The notes under the pieces are model-generated. The model worked only from the letters and a program-made list of their open reading frames with translations. It searched no databases and was not told the DNA's origin. Shown one piece after another: positions 42,974 to 52,638 of a DNA stretch of 64,000 nucleotides. Positions within the stretch are counted from its first letter, which is position 1; every line of letters starts with the position of its first letter. The translations under genes were made by a program, and so were the position numbers. The stretch lies in the NCBI GenBank assembly GCA_022448365.1, contig JAKVCS010000006.1, positions 1 to 64,000 of the forward strand, in the 5' to 3' direction. The DNA comes from Saccharospirillaceae bacterium (GTDB taxonomy: Bacteria > Pseudomonadota > Gammaproteobacteria > Pseudomonadales > Oceanobacteraceae).

Positions 42974-44878
42974 TCAGCTGGTTTGGTTTTCAAGTTGCTG
43001 TGTTGTTTTTTCTGTGATGACTGCTGCCAGCGGGTTATTCACCGTATGCTCGAAATAGTCCAGCGTGCCACCATTGAGTATTTTTTTCTTCAGCAGGGAT
43101 TCAACGATGATGCGTTTACTGGTTGCGCCGACACGATCAATACGTTCAGGTTGGGTAATACCAGACTGTCGGTATTGCTCGAGGTAATGACCTACGCGAT
43201 TCCAGAATTTTCCTTCCGGGTATTGCTGGTAACGCTCTAACAAGAAAGATAAATCAGCCAGATTCAGGACATAAACCGTATCCATATACAGTTCACGTAA
43301 CTCATCGATGTCCGACATACTGAAACCTTCATCCAGTGGAATCGTATTAAAATACGGATCGGTTTCGGCTAGCTTGGGCGTATGCTCCGGATACTTCAGA
43401 TAATCTTCGACGTATTCCATGTCTTCATGGAAATCGCGCAGAACAATGCGTTGTGGCCAGCCATCTTTATGGGTCAGAATCAGATTCTGGCAATGTGCTT
43501 CAAAGGCAATACCGTTATGCACCAGCATGTGCCAGATCGGAACCAGCATGACTTCCATCAGACGGTTCACCCAGGCCTCGACACCGTACTGATCCAGCCA
43601 GTCGGCAATAAACGGACGGTTATCCGCCTCGACCAGCATCAAAGCGGTAAAAGGAATGGCTTTTTCACCGGGCTGTAATTTATCCACTACGCTTTCGCGG
43701 AAGATAGCGCCAATTAAACCATCCATGGCTTTCGCCAGCTCTGCATCTTCCGGCTTATAGAGTAATCCGGCGTATTCACTCAATAATAATAAATTATCCT
43801 GCTGCTCCAGATATTCGTCTTTCTTCACCACCTCCTGTAGCCAGATTGAAATAGTGGGAGCCGTACAGACAAAATGATCCTGCAAATTCCGGTGTGATGA
43901 CGTACTGACCAGATTCAGTGGAATTTTAACGTTAGCCTTTTGCGGATGACTGACATTCACTAACGTACGTAACGATTGCGTCGCCTGGTAACAATCGCCG
44001 GCCTGACCTAATTCGATAATGTCACCACAACCGATGGCCCGAGCAAGTCCACGTCCTTTAATCGCATCGACTTGCCACGGATGAATAGGAACCAGTGAAA
44101 ATTCACTCCAGTCTTTTCCATGCTTTGCCAATCGTTGTGTCAGAACAGAAAATATCTCTTCTCCCAGTTCATTTACCCAAAAAGCGTTATCGTCAGCCGG
44201 GAAATTACGTTCAACGTTACTGGATTTGATCGCCAGCCAATTCAGCTGAAAGGTATTCGCCGCTTCTGGTCCATACTGAATATGGTCCATTAACGTAAAG
44301 CCGGTACGAGCTTTAAAACTTGGATGATATAAATGGCCTTCGGTAATCGCCGCTTCCAGCTCAGCAAAATTCAGCTGACGCCGCGGCTTCAGATGATGGT
44401 CTAAATGATTGGTATTCCAACGACACAAAGCAATTGTTTGCATCAGCTCACCAAGCAAACGCATTTTAGTATCCGAACCGGTATCCAGCTGCGCGATTAA
44501 CTCCTGAATACGCACTTCTCGATAATGGTTATTATCGGCAATTTCGATTGACCCATCTGCAATGCGAATGCGTTCAAAAATACGGCGTGCACCCAAACAG
44601 CGAAATTCAGTACCGGATAAAGTAAAGGTATATATGCTGTCGAATACTGCGTCGAAGTTGCAGTATTCATTTTCCAGCATGGCTCGGCTATCAACCTGAA
44701 AACTAACGATTTCTTCATACAACAATGCTTCAACAAACTGGCGGATTACACGCTGCTCTTCAGCATCTGCTTTCGCAGGTGCCTCAATATAGGGAGCATG
44801 GTCCTCGCAAAACTGCTCTGCAACCCGGGCAAGAATTTTTTGCGTATCGAAATCAGCTATAGACTGCACTGCGTCCAT
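42974..44878 (-). CDS. asbB: NIS siderophore synthetase AsbB
   Basis: A 634-residue IucA/IucC-family synthetase that uses ATP to amidate citrate-type acids with amines. Family segments: HPSFKARTGFTLMDHIQYGPE, LVPIHPWQVDAIKGRG, SLRTLVNVSHPQKANVKIPL, VSTSSHRNLQ, HNGIAFEAHCQNLILTH and VLRDFHEDMEY. As the second of two NIS synthetases in an asb operon it corresponds to AsbB (613 residues in Bacillus), which adds the second spermidine arm. The ATG at 44878 lies within the end of asbA (26-bp overlap) and is preceded by AGGA, so translation is coupled. Confidence 0.93.
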   Translation of the reverse strand: MDAVQSIADFDTQKILARVAEQFCEDHAPYIEAPAKADAEEQRVIRQFVEALLYEEIVSFQVDSRAMLENEYCNFDAVFDSIYTFTLSGTEFRCLGARRIFERIRIADGSIEIADNNHYREVRIQELIAQLDTGSDTKMRLLGELMQTIALCRWNTNHLDHHLKPRRQLNFAELEAAITEGHLYHPSFKARTGFTLMDHIQYGPEAANTFQLNWLAIKSSNVERNFPADDNAFWVNELGEEIFSVLTQRLAKHGKDWSEFSLVPIHPWQVDAIKGRGLARAIGCGDIIELGQAGDCYQATQSLRTLVNVSHPQKANVKIPLNLVSTSSHRNLQDHFVCTAPTISIWLQEVVKKDEYLEQQDNLLLLSEYAGLLYKPEDAELAKAMDGLIGAIFRESVVDKLQPGEKAIPFTALMLVEADNRPFIADWLDQYGVEAWVNRLMEVMLVPIWHMLVHNGIAFEAHCQNLILTHKDGWPQRIVLRDFHEDMEYVEDYLKYPEHTPKLAETDPYFNTIPLDEGFSMSDIDELRELYMDTVYVLNLADLSFLLERYQQYPEGKFWNRVGHYLEQYRQSGITQPERIDRVGATSKRIIVESLLKKKILNGGTLDYFEHTVNNPLAAVITEKTTQQLENQTS

Positions 44879-46733
44879 CCTTATTTCCTGTGGCGAAACT
44901 TTTGTGAAAATCAGATGTTGAGAACAGCGGGTTTTCGATTGTCGAATACACGGCGTGCTCCATTCCTTCCTGTAACTCGTCGATATTATTAACGCGGGCT
45001 AACAAGTTAGTTTTAAAATCCAGTCGTTCGCTGGTGAGGATGTAGTCAATGAAGCGTTTCCCCACCCCTTGCATATTGGCCTGCAAAGCAGACAGATGCT
45101 GACGACAACGATCAATCAGAGTCTCTTCATCTAGTAAACCATCCGCCCCGAGGCGATAGATCACTGCAAATAATTGATTGACGAATACGTAGTAGGAGAT
45201 AGCGGTAAAGATTTTTTCATCATCATAGAAAATATTGGTCAGCCGCAGATTAGCTCCCACATCCGCCAGTTCCTCCTTAAAATGCTCCGACAAATAGAAA
45301 CCCTGATTGTCACGATAGTAATAACAGCTGGGATACCCCTCAGAAACATCCAGGAGGCTATTTTGCTGATGGGCCTCCAATGCAATGCCATAGCCGTCAT
45401 ACAATGACAAAATAGATTCAACGGCACAGTGCCAGTATCGATCAAACCAATCCAATGCCACCTGTTCTTCTGAACGACACTCTTTTTCAGCCAGCCCGGA
45501 CACTAAATCTTTTAATAAACTTGTACCCTCAGACCCATTAGCATCTGGTATCGGATCCTGTGCTAATGTCAAAACTGAACACACGCCCCTGCCTTTATCA
45601 TTCGCAAACAGATTGCGGCGCAGTACCACCTCAAAACCGGAGTCAGCCTCATGATTATCAGGATGATTAATCGTGATATAGGCCGGGTCATCGACAACTT
45701 TAAATTGCGGATTATTTTTTAGAAAGCCAATGTGATGCAGGTAGCGCTCTACGACCATGCCATCCTCTAATTCCCGGCGCTTATTCAAGCGTAACGAGTT
45801 GGTTATTTTCACCGGGATTGATAGCTTAACCATCCACTCAGATGATTCATTAAATACGGTTCGCACCGATGACGTTGCAGTATATTCAGCACCGGTTTCA
45901 CCCAGATATTCGAGAGCTCCCTGGTTAATCAGACCTTTAACCCAACTCTGAGTTAATAGGTTATGGGCCTGAAGCGGATGCACCGGAATCAGTACATGCC
46001 CTGGACGCAGATCCAGCTGATCGTAACGACTCACTTCCGAATGAATAATGTCGCTGGTCTTTTCGGTTAGCGACGAACCTTGTTTGATCAGTGACTGATC
46101 TGCAGAAAAATAATGCAGCTTAAAACGACCACATAATTCTGGCGAATACAAACCCTGCTGCCAGAATGCAATCCCCTGCTGACTCTTGGGCGTTGGATGT
46201 AACCAGTGGCCATATAAGATGGACTGCTCGGATTCAATGAAGTCGGTACTATGTAATGACACATCTCCGGCACGCTCATTGAGAAAATGCGCCATTGCCT
46301 GATAACTGCCCAGCAACCGGCCCAGTAATTCCATCTCATTTAGCTTGACCGAATCGTCAGCCTCAACAGCTGCCACCGAAATATCATTCTGGCGTTTATA
46401 AATCTGACGGGTAAAAGCAATCAACAGATACATCAGATCGGCGTTTTGCCAGCAACTACAGCCCTCACCAGAAAAATCCGTGCGAACATACACACCGTGA
46501 AAATGATGCCTACCTACTTTCGATTTATAGGCAACATCCATGACAACCCGTTGATGGCTATCCGATAAGAACAATTCAACGACCTGATTTCCTTTAAGGT
46601 CGAAAGGAAAGTCGGAACAGAGTAAGAACTGCTTGCTGTCACTCCAGACACCAGAGTCAATTTCGCGCAAATACGCATTCACAAATGCGTTAAAGGAGGC
46701 GTATTCAGCAATCGTGCTTGCTGCAAATTTCAT
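44853..46733 (-). CDS. asbA: NIS siderophore synthetase AsbA
   Basis: A 626-residue IucA/IucC-family synthetase that matches Bacillus AsbA (602 residues) along its length, for example LYGHWLHPTPKSQQGIAFWQ, YSPELCGRFKLHYFSADQSL, TSSVRTVFNESSEWMVKLSI, PVKITNSLRLNKRRELE, DSGFEVVLRRNLF and YGIALEAHQQNSLLD with YYYRDNQGFYLSEHF. AsbA condenses spermidine with one carboxyl of citrate and starts petrobactin assembly. It is the first gene of the minus-strand operon asbA-B-C-DE-F-nspC-dehydrogenase. A Fur-type box overlaps its promoter at 46769-46801. Confidence 0.94.
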   Translation of the reverse strand: MKFAASTIAEYASFNAFVNAYLREIDSGVWSDSKQFLLCSDFPFDLKGNQVVELFLSDSHQRVVMDVAYKSKVGRHHFHGVYVRTDFSGEGCSCWQNADLMYLLIAFTRQIYKRQNDISVAAVEADDSVKLNEMELLGRLLGSYQAMAHFLNERAGDVSLHSTDFIESEQSILYGHWLHPTPKSQQGIAFWQQGLYSPELCGRFKLHYFSADQSLIKQGSSLTEKTSDIIHSEVSRYDQLDLRPGHVLIPVHPLQAHNLLTQSWVKGLINQGALEYLGETGAEYTATSSVRTVFNESSEWMVKLSIPVKITNSLRLNKRRELEDGMVVERYLHHIGFLKNNPQFKVVDDPAYITINHPDNHEADSGFEVVLRRNLFANDKGRGVCSVLTLAQDPIPDANGSEGTSLLKDLVSGLAEKECRSEEQVALDWFDRYWHCAVESILSLYDGYGIALEAHQQNSLLDVSEGYPSCYYYRDNQGFYLSEHFKEELADVGANLRLTNIFYDDEKIFTAISYYVFVNQLFAVIYRLGADGLLDEETLIDRCRQHLSALQANMQGVGKRFIDYILTSERLDFKTNLLARVNNIDELQEGMEHAVYSTIENPLFSTSDFHKSFATGNKDGRSAVYS

Positions 46734-46768
46734 AGGAAACCTGGTTCAGTCGAACTTGATTTTGGCGC

Positions 46769-46801
46769 ATTATACACACCTAATGAGATTGTTTCTCATT
46801 A
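46769..46801 (-). promoter_or_regulatory. asb operon promoter with Fur box
   Basis: A perfect 8-5-8 inverted repeat TAATGAGA-TTGTT-TCTCATTA occupies 46781-46801. Its central 19 bp agree with the Fur palindrome AATGATAAT-N-ATTATCATT at 14 of 18 positions. On the minus strand an exact TATAAT lies at 46774-46769, and the -35 position falls inside the box. The asbA ATG is 36 bp downstream. Iron-loaded Fur bound here would block the promoter, the usual control of siderophore operons. Confidence 0.82.
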
Positions 46802-46925
46802 TTATTATATTTTTCTTTATGTTTATTATTTTAAAGGGTTTTTTGGTAGGCAACTGGGAGGTGACGCGTGAATAGCGCCACAAGTCGTAGGCTTATTGTG
46901 ACGAGAAATACCCATCAATCAGACG

Positions 46926-46947
46926 ATAAACCAGACAAAAAGTCTGG
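46926..46947 (-). terminator. Terminator between the MATE gene and asbA
   Basis: CCAGAC (46931-46936) pairs with GTCTGG (46942-46947); on the minus strand the loop is TTTTT and the stem is followed by TTTA. It lies 15 bp after the MATE stop, so the speA-to-MATE transcript probably ends here and asbA relies on its own promoter. Confidence 0.7.
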
Positions 46948-46961
46948 CTTAGGCTCATTAA

Positions 46962-48311
46962 CTAAAGGCTCATTCTCATGACATGAACCGCAGGTCGTTG
47001 ATAAATATAGAAAACGAATGCGAACAAGAACGCCAATGCTTCCGCAACCGGTACGGCATAAAGAAACCCGATACCCGGCAATAGCAGACTTAGCAGCAAA
47101 ACAAAGCCAATTGGCAAAATTAAGGAACGCAGTGTGGCGACAATGGTTGAATACAGCGCCTGCTCTGCCGATGTTAAATACGCACAAATCAGCACGTTAA
47201 AGCCGTTAAATAAGAAGATGGGCCAAATGATATGTAAAAAGTCTTGGGTTAATTGCTGCGCCTGATGAGCATCCTCCTCCAGGAAAAAGCCGACAATGTG
47301 GTCTTCAAAAACAAACAGCATAGCCACTAAAGCAACACTTAATACCGTGATCGAAATTGAGGCTATAGCCATGAGTCCTTTCACACGATCGATCCGTCGG
47401 GCACCAAAGTTTTGCCCTAACAACACATGCATCGCATCAACGATGCCGTAGTACACCATCAGGCTGATATAAATCAGGTAATTCACCACACTGAATGCAG
47501 CAATACCTTCAACACCACTCTCGCGACTGATCACCCAGTGAAAAACCAGAATTACCAGGCCTATTGAGAACTCATTAATAAACTCAGAAAAACCGTTAAA
47601 CGCACTGAAACTCAGCTCTTTCAGATCAAATTTCGGTAGAAATAAGCTGAGATTGTTACTACCCGAGAAGAAGTAAGTCGAGATATAGACCAGCTGTATG
47701 GTCTGCGCAATCAGAGTCGCCCAAGCCGCACCCTCAATTCCCCAGCCAAGCTGACCAATAAATATTGCGTCCAGTGCAACATTAATAAACGCACCCAACA
47801 TTAACGCACGCATACCCAACTCAGGATTATTGTCTGCACGTATAAAGTAATACATCACCAGACAACTCAGCTGCATGATGGTGGCAAAACAAAAAACCTC
47901 GAAATAACTTTGCATTAGCGGGTATATCGACGGGTCGGCGCCCAAGGCTAAAAACAGATACTCACTAAAAATCAGCGCCATCGGCGTAATAAGCAATATG
48001 ATTGCCAAAACGGATAACAACACCTGACTGAATAACGACGATGCTGCCTGATATTTTTTCTCACCAATGTAGATGCTGGCTTTTACTGAACCGCCGACCG
48101 CAAGCATCAACGCAATACCGAACAGTAACGCAAAATAAGGCATTAACAGGTTCACTGCCGCCAATGCATCCGCACCCAGATAATTACCCACAAAGAAACC
48201 ATCCACCACACTGGCAGTGGATATAGCCAGCAAACTCAGAGTAGAAGGAATGACGAAACGGAAAAAGGTTGTGACGATGGGTCCGTTATCAGGCGAAGTA
48301 GCGTGTGACAT
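46962..48311 (-). CDS. MATE-family efflux transporter, candidate siderophore exporter
   Basis: A 449-residue membrane protein with 12 predicted helices and the MATE pattern: FFRFVIPSTLSLLAISTASVV followed by DGFFVGNYLGADALAAVNLL at the start, IDAMHVLLGQNFGARRIDR after the midpoint and a polytopic second half. MATE pumps use sodium or proton gradients to expel cationic or amphipathic compounds. Its place 20 bp after the phosphopantetheinyl transferase gene and directly upstream of asbA makes petrobactin or a precursor the likely substrate, which is an inference. In Bacillus the petrobactin exporter belongs to a different family (MFS). Confidence 0.85.
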   Translation of the reverse strand: MSHATSPDNGPIVTTFFRFVIPSTLSLLAISTASVVDGFFVGNYLGADALAAVNLLMPYFALLFGIALMLAVGGSVKASIYIGEKKYQAASSLFSQVLLSVLAIILLITPMALIFSEYLFLALGADPSIYPLMQSYFEVFCFATIMQLSCLVMYYFIRADNNPELGMRALMLGAFINVALDAIFIGQLGWGIEGAAWATLIAQTIQLVYISTYFFSGSNNLSLFLPKFDLKELSFSAFNGFSEFINEFSIGLVILVFHWVISRESGVEGIAAFSVVNYLIYISLMVYYGIVDAMHVLLGQNFGARRIDRVKGLMAIASISITVLSVALVAMLFVFEDHIVGFFLEEDAHQAQQLTQDFLHIIWPIFLFNGFNVLICAYLTSAEQALYSTIVATLRSLILPIGFVLLLSLLLPGIGFLYAVPVAEALAFLFAFVFYIYQRPAVHVMRMSL

Positions 48312-48331
48312 CTGGCTTAGTAACTCTCAAC

Positions 48332-49114
48332 TCAAGTCGTGGTTATTAATTGGCAGTGCTGGGCTTGCGTATTTTGGCGTAAACCAGACCATGGATTTAT
48401 TTGTACGTCTGATGCACACACGGCACGGTTGGTTTTCACCGACAGTGCCAGGCTATGATCGTCACCAAGTTGGTAAAGTGCAGAAAAGGCTGTTTTTTCT
48501 GAAACACTTATGTCATGGCAGTCTGAGGATAGTTCCAGCCGCAATGGGTTCTGATCAGAAAAGTAAAAAGACACCTTACGCAACGGAACTCGTAACCCCA
48601 AACCTTCAGCCTTAAGGAACGATTCCTTTAACGTCCACAATTGCACAATGCGCTGAGCCTGCTGCTGAACAGGCAGCGATTGCAATAATCTGACCTCGCT
48701 ATCAGCAAAGTAGCGCTCTGCCAATGCCAAGCTGAATACAGACCGGGAGACAGACTCAATATCAACCCCTGCTGCACCCGCATCACTGATTACCACCACA
48801 ACCATGTCTTCGCTGTGTGACAGATTGAAGTGGATATTTAAATGTGAAAACAGGGGGCCGAGGTGCGGCTTCCCCTGGGTATCCACCGTAAGCTGCCACT
48901 GCTGTGGCAAATATTCCGGGTAATGCTGCGACAACTGATAACGCAACATTCCCCTGGCCAATAAATACTGATCAGCCTGCTGTGGTTGCCCGAATTGCGC
49001 CAACCGCTGCAGCTCCGACGGACTCAGCCAAGTACTTATCTGCCTCCGGAGCCACAGATCCTCAAGCATATTAATGTTGGCATAATTCAGCTGAACGAGC
49101 GGCCCTGACAGCAC
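48332..49114 (-). CDS. 4'-phosphopantetheinyl transferase (Sfp type)
   Basis: A 260-residue Sfp-type transferase that attaches the phosphopantetheine arm of CoA to carrier proteins. The metal-binding motif is AAGVDIESVSRSVFSLALAE and the catalytic motif is WTLKESFLKAEGLGLRVPL. Further N-terminal conserved parts are LLARGMLRYQL and GKPHLGPLFSHLNIHFNLSH. In this locus the evident client is the carrier domain of the AsbDE fusion. It lies 22 bp after the second dehydrogenase gene and 20 bp before the MATE gene. Confidence 0.93.
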   Translation of the reverse strand: MLSGPLVQLNYANINMLEDLWLRRQISTWLSPSELQRLAQFGQPQQADQYLLARGMLRYQLSQHYPEYLPQQWQLTVDTQGKPHLGPLFSHLNIHFNLSHSEDMVVVVISDAGAAGVDIESVSRSVFSLALAERYFADSEVRLLQSLPVQQQAQRIVQLWTLKESFLKAEGLGLRVPLRKVSFYFSDQNPLRLELSSDCHDISVSEKTAFSALYQLGDDHSLALSVKTNRAVCASDVQINPWSGLRQNTQAQHCQLITTT

Positions 49115-49136
49115 AGAATAACTACCGCACTAACAA

Positions 49137-50345
49137 TCAGACTAAATCAAAGCCTGGCTCTTCAATGACCTGCCACGGCAAACCGTGCTTGTTCATATCC
49201 TCCATAAATGGATCAGGATCAAGCTGTTCTATATTCCAGACACCGTCTTCCATCCACTTACCTTCAACCATCATTTTTGCACCAATCATGGCAGGGACGC
49301 CGGTTGTGTAGGAGATCGCCTGAGACTGAACCTCGCCATAACAATCCTGATGGTCTTTCACGTTATAGACATAAACCGTGCGCTCTTTGCCATCTTTGAT
49401 ACCACGAACCACACAGCCGATACAGGTTTTGCCTTTGGTACGCGGACCCAGCGTGGAAGGATCAGGTAATAATTGTTTCAGAAACTGAATAGGTACAATT
49501 TCCTGGCCATTAAAATTAACCGGCTCGATACCCGTCATACCAACATTACCCAACACCTCCAGGTGTTTAAGGTAACTTTCACCAAAACTCATCCAGAACT
49601 GCGCACGCTTCAGCGTCGGGTAGTTTTTGGTTAACGATTCCAGCTCCTCGTGATACATACGATAGATATTGTAAGTACCGACACCGTCAGGACAGGTGAA
49701 TTCCTGCTTGGTCGACATAGCAGGCGTTTCGACAAATGCACCGCCCTCCCAGTGACGACATTCTGCGGTGACTTCGCGAATATTAATTTCTGGATTGAAA
49801 TTGGTTGCAAACGGATAGCCATGATCGCCGCCATTCACATCAATAATGTCGAGATAATGAATCTCATCGAAATAATGTTTCGCTGCATAAGCGGTGAACA
49901 TATTGGTTGCGCCGGGATCAAACCCAGACCCCAGTAACGCCATCAGACCCGCTTGTTTGAACTTATCCTGATACTCCCACTGCCATTTATATTCGAATTT
50001 TGCAGTATCCAGTGGCTCATAGTTTGCAGTATCGAGATAATGAACTTTCATTTCCAGACAAGCGTCCATGATGGTTAAATCCTGATACGGCAACGCCACG
50101 TTAATCACCATAAATGGCTTGTGCTTATCAAACAAACGCACCAGGTCGGCAACACTGTCGGCATCAACCTGTTCGGTTGTAATATCGCGGTTATAGTTTG
50201 CTTTAACCTGACTGGCAATAGCATCACACTTACTCTTGGTACGACTGGCCAGAACGATGTCACTGAATACTTCTGGCTGCTGAGCACATTTGTGTGCGAC
50301 GACCTGGCCAACCCCACCAGCGCCAATAATAATTACTTTTTTCAC
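49137..50345 (-). CDS. Carboxynorspermidine/carboxyspermidine dehydrogenase (copy 2)
   Basis: A 402-residue saccharopine-dehydrogenase-like enzyme of the same family as copy 1 but clearly diverged. Motifs: KKVIIIGAGGVGQVVAHKCA, LLGSGFDPGATNMFTAYAAK, DVNGGDHGYPFATNFNPEIN, FWMSFGESYLKHLEVLG, PDPSTLGPRTKGKTCIGCVV and YTTGVPAMIGAKMM. GTG at 50345 is chosen as start because AGAGG lies eight bases before it and the Rossmann motif begins right after; a longer frame runs into speA. It is 19 bp downstream of speA, so arginine decarboxylation and spermidine formation are co-expressed. Confidence 0.9.
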   Translation of the reverse strand: MKKVIIIGAGGVGQVVAHKCAQQPEVFSDIVLASRTKSKCDAIASQVKANYNRDITTEQVDADSVADLVRLFDKHKPFMVINVALPYQDLTIMDACLEMKVHYLDTANYEPLDTAKFEYKWQWEYQDKFKQAGLMALLGSGFDPGATNMFTAYAAKHYFDEIHYLDIIDVNGGDHGYPFATNFNPEINIREVTAECRHWEGGAFVETPAMSTKQEFTCPDGVGTYNIYRMYHEELESLTKNYPTLKRAQFWMSFGESYLKHLEVLGNVGMTGIEPVNFNGQEIVPIQFLKQLLPDPSTLGPRTKGKTCIGCVVRGIKDGKERTVYVYNVKDHQDCYGEVQSQAISYTTGVPAMIGAKMMVEGKWMEDGVWNIEQLDPDPFMEDMNKHGLPWQVIEEPGFDLV

Positions 50346-50364
50346 AATAGAATCCTCTGAACGA

Positions 50365-52296
50365 TTAAAGCAAATGGTCTTTTTCGTAATAGGTGTAGCC
50401 TTGCATACTGGCATTGAAGGTGTTCATCATTTGTTGGCGTTCACGGGCAGTAATGCGACCTTCATTTACTGCGGCCTCGAGTTTATTGCGATAACGCAAC
50501 TTCATTTCCCACGGCTGGTACTCAACGTACCCCAAAACGTCCTCGATGGTATCGCCATGAATCTCTTTAACAAATTCATAACCACCGTCTTCGCGCAGAC
50601 GAATACTGGCCACGTTGGTATCGCCAAATAAATTGTGTAAATCCCCCAGAGTTTCCTGATAGGCACCTACCAGAAAAACACCCAGGTAGTATTCTTCTGA
50701 ATCCTTCAGCGAATGCAGCGGCAACGTTGAATCGTATTCACGATCAGTGGCAATAAAACGGTCAATCTTACCATCACAGTCACAGGTAATATCGGCCAGC
50801 ACAGCACGACGATCCGGCGCTTCGTGTAACCGATGAACCGGCATTACCGGAAACATCTGATCAATTGCCCAGCTATCTGGTAATGACTGGAACAAACTGA
50901 AGTTACCGTAATAAATATCGGCTAACGATTCGTCAAACCCTTCGAGTTCTTTCGGGATCTGATCCATTTCAGACAGCATTGATCTGACTTCATGCAACAC
51001 CTGCAAAAACAAGTTTTCAGCCTCTGCCCGGGTACGCAGACCGATCTGACCACGCTTAAATAACTCCCGCACCTCATCGCGATAATAGTGAGCGTCGTTA
51101 AAACACTCCTGCAAACGCGCAGGCTTTAAATACTCGAAAATGCTACGCATATTGTCGAGCAACTCATGACTGACATCGCACGAGTTTTTTATTTCAATCG
51201 GCTCAAAACGTGTCACGTCCAGAATGTTGAACAACAGAATGGATGAGTAAGCGACAGTCGCGCGACCAGATTCCGTAACAATCGTAGGGTGATCAATATC
51301 GTAGGCATCCAGTGTTGACATAATGGTCTCCACCACGTCTTCACAATATTCATCAAGGGAGTAATTCCGGCTTTGACTTTCCTGAGAGTGCGCACCCGTG
51401 TAATCCACTGCCAACCCACCGCCGAGGTCGATGTAATTCATGGCGGCACCTTCACGGCATAAGTCGGCGTAATAGCGGCACGCTTCATTTACACCACCAC
51501 GAATATCGCGGATATTCGGAATTTGTGAACCCAGGTGGCAATGCAGGAGCTGCAAACAATGCAGCATGTCGTTGTCCTTTAATACATCCACAACCTGAAT
51601 AATCTGACTGGCGGATAACCCAAAGACACTGCGATCGCCACTGGTGGAGTTCCAGTGACCCCCTACTTTCGACGTCATTTTGGCACGAACACCAATGAGC
51701 GGCTCGATACCTAAAGCCTTGCTGCGCTCAATAATGATCGGCAGTTCAGCCAACGCCTCAATCACCACAAAACAACGGGTACCCAGCCTGACCGCCTGCA
51801 GTGCCAGGTCGACAAATTCCTGATCTTTATACCCGTTGCAAATCAACATCTGATCACTGCTGTTATCCAGGGTAGATAACGCTGCAATCATCTCTGGCTT
51901 ACTGCCCACCTCAAAACCATGACTGTAGCCCACGCCAAACTGCGCAACCTCTTCAACGATTTGCGCTTGTTGGTTCACTTTGATGGGGAAAACACCGCGG
52001 TACTTGCCCTGGTACCCAAGTCGATCGATGATTTTATTGAATGAGTTATTAAGCTTACTAATGCTATGGTCAATGATGTTTTCGATGCGCAACAATGCTG
52101 GCATGTGCAGGTCGCGATCACGCAATCCTTCAATCACCTCTAAAAGAGACAACCCGGAAGCGCTATCACACGATGGATTCTTAATGACAACCTCGCCGCT
52201 TGGGTTAATATCAAAGTACCCATTACTCCAGTTTTCAATGCCATAGGCGCTTTTTGCACCGTCGATTGTCCAACCGGTCTGCCGATCTATCTTCAC
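50365..52296 (-). CDS. speA: Biosynthetic arginine decarboxylase
   Basis: A 643-residue PLP enzyme that turns arginine into agmatine, the first step of putrescine synthesis by the agmatine route. Features: GWTIDGAKSAYGIENWSNGYF at the start, PLP lysine in GVFPIKVNQQAQIVEEV, GFEVGSKPEMIAALS, LLHCHLGSQIPNIRD, NYIDLGGGLAVDYTG, VTESGRATVAYSS and DITCDCDGKIDRFI. The start is GTG at 52296. Agmatine made here would be used by AguA and AguB, encoded divergently at 53.9-55.9 kb. It is the first gene of speA-dehydrogenase-PPTase-MATE. Confidence 0.97.
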   Translation of the reverse strand: MKIDRQTGWTIDGAKSAYGIENWSNGYFDINPSGEVVIKNPSCDSASGLSLLEVIEGLRDRDLHMPALLRIENIIDHSISKLNNSFNKIIDRLGYQGKYRGVFPIKVNQQAQIVEEVAQFGVGYSHGFEVGSKPEMIAALSTLDNSSDQMLICNGYKDQEFVDLALQAVRLGTRCFVVIEALAELPIIIERSKALGIEPLIGVRAKMTSKVGGHWNSTSGDRSVFGLSASQIIQVVDVLKDNDMLHCLQLLHCHLGSQIPNIRDIRGGVNEACRYYADLCREGAAMNYIDLGGGLAVDYTGAHSQESQSRNYSLDEYCEDVVETIMSTLDAYDIDHPTIVTESGRATVAYSSILLFNILDVTRFEPIEIKNSCDVSHELLDNMRSIFEYLKPARLQECFNDAHYYRDEVRELFKRGQIGLRTRAEAENLFLQVLHEVRSMLSEMDQIPKELEGFDESLADIYYGNFSLFQSLPDSWAIDQMFPVMPVHRLHEAPDRRAVLADITCDCDGKIDRFIATDREYDSTLPLHSLKDSEEYYLGVFLVGAYQETLGDLHNLFGDTNVASIRLREDGGYEFVKEIHGDTIEDVLGYVEYQPWEMKLRYRNKLEAAVNEGRITARERQQMMNTFNASMQGYTYYEKDHLL

Positions 52297-52320
52297 GTTA
52301 ACACCCGTTCAAGTCGCCAC

Positions 52321-52352
52321 ATTGTCATTCGCTGAGATTGTCATTCGCTGAG
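52321..52352. repeat. Tandem 16-bp duplication upstream of speA
   Basis: ATTGTCATTCGCTGAG is repeated twice head to tail without mismatch, 25-56 bp upstream of the speA GTG. It sits in the likely speA leader. A role in expression is possible but not shown; it may be a simple slippage duplication. Confidence 0.85.
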
Positions 52353-52522
52353 GCTGCTACAAATACCGAGGCAATACCGAACATCGCCTGTCCTGCAAGA
52401 ACAGCCTACCGCTAAAGAATGGCGGATAATAATGATTTACATTTAGATTATCTAGCTATGGATGAAAATTCTTCGGTAATCGCAGGCGATACAACAATGT
52501 CTGCATTCTCAAATTAGTTGCA

Positions 52523-52552
52523 ATTGATAAGCATTATTACCTATGAAATAAT
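52523..52552 (+). promoter_or_regulatory. Fur-like box and promoter of the acyltransferase-aguA-aguB-SIP operon
   Basis: TGATAAG-C-ATTATTA at 52525-52539 resembles a 7-1-7 Fur site (13 of 18 positions of the classical 19-bp palindrome). On the plus strand TTGATA (52524-52529) and AATAAT (52547-52552) with 17-bp spacing make a plausible -35/-10 pair overlapping the box. The rest of the 342-bp gap between speA and this operon shows only the 16-bp tandem repeat near speA. The box could also influence speA on the other strand, 230 bp away. Confidence 0.6.
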
Positions 52553-52638
52553 CCGACGCCTTCACTGAGGCGGTAGTTTGCGGCTCCTTAATCCGCACAC
52601 GCTGGCTTAATAAATTTTCTCATGAGAGTGACGACACT

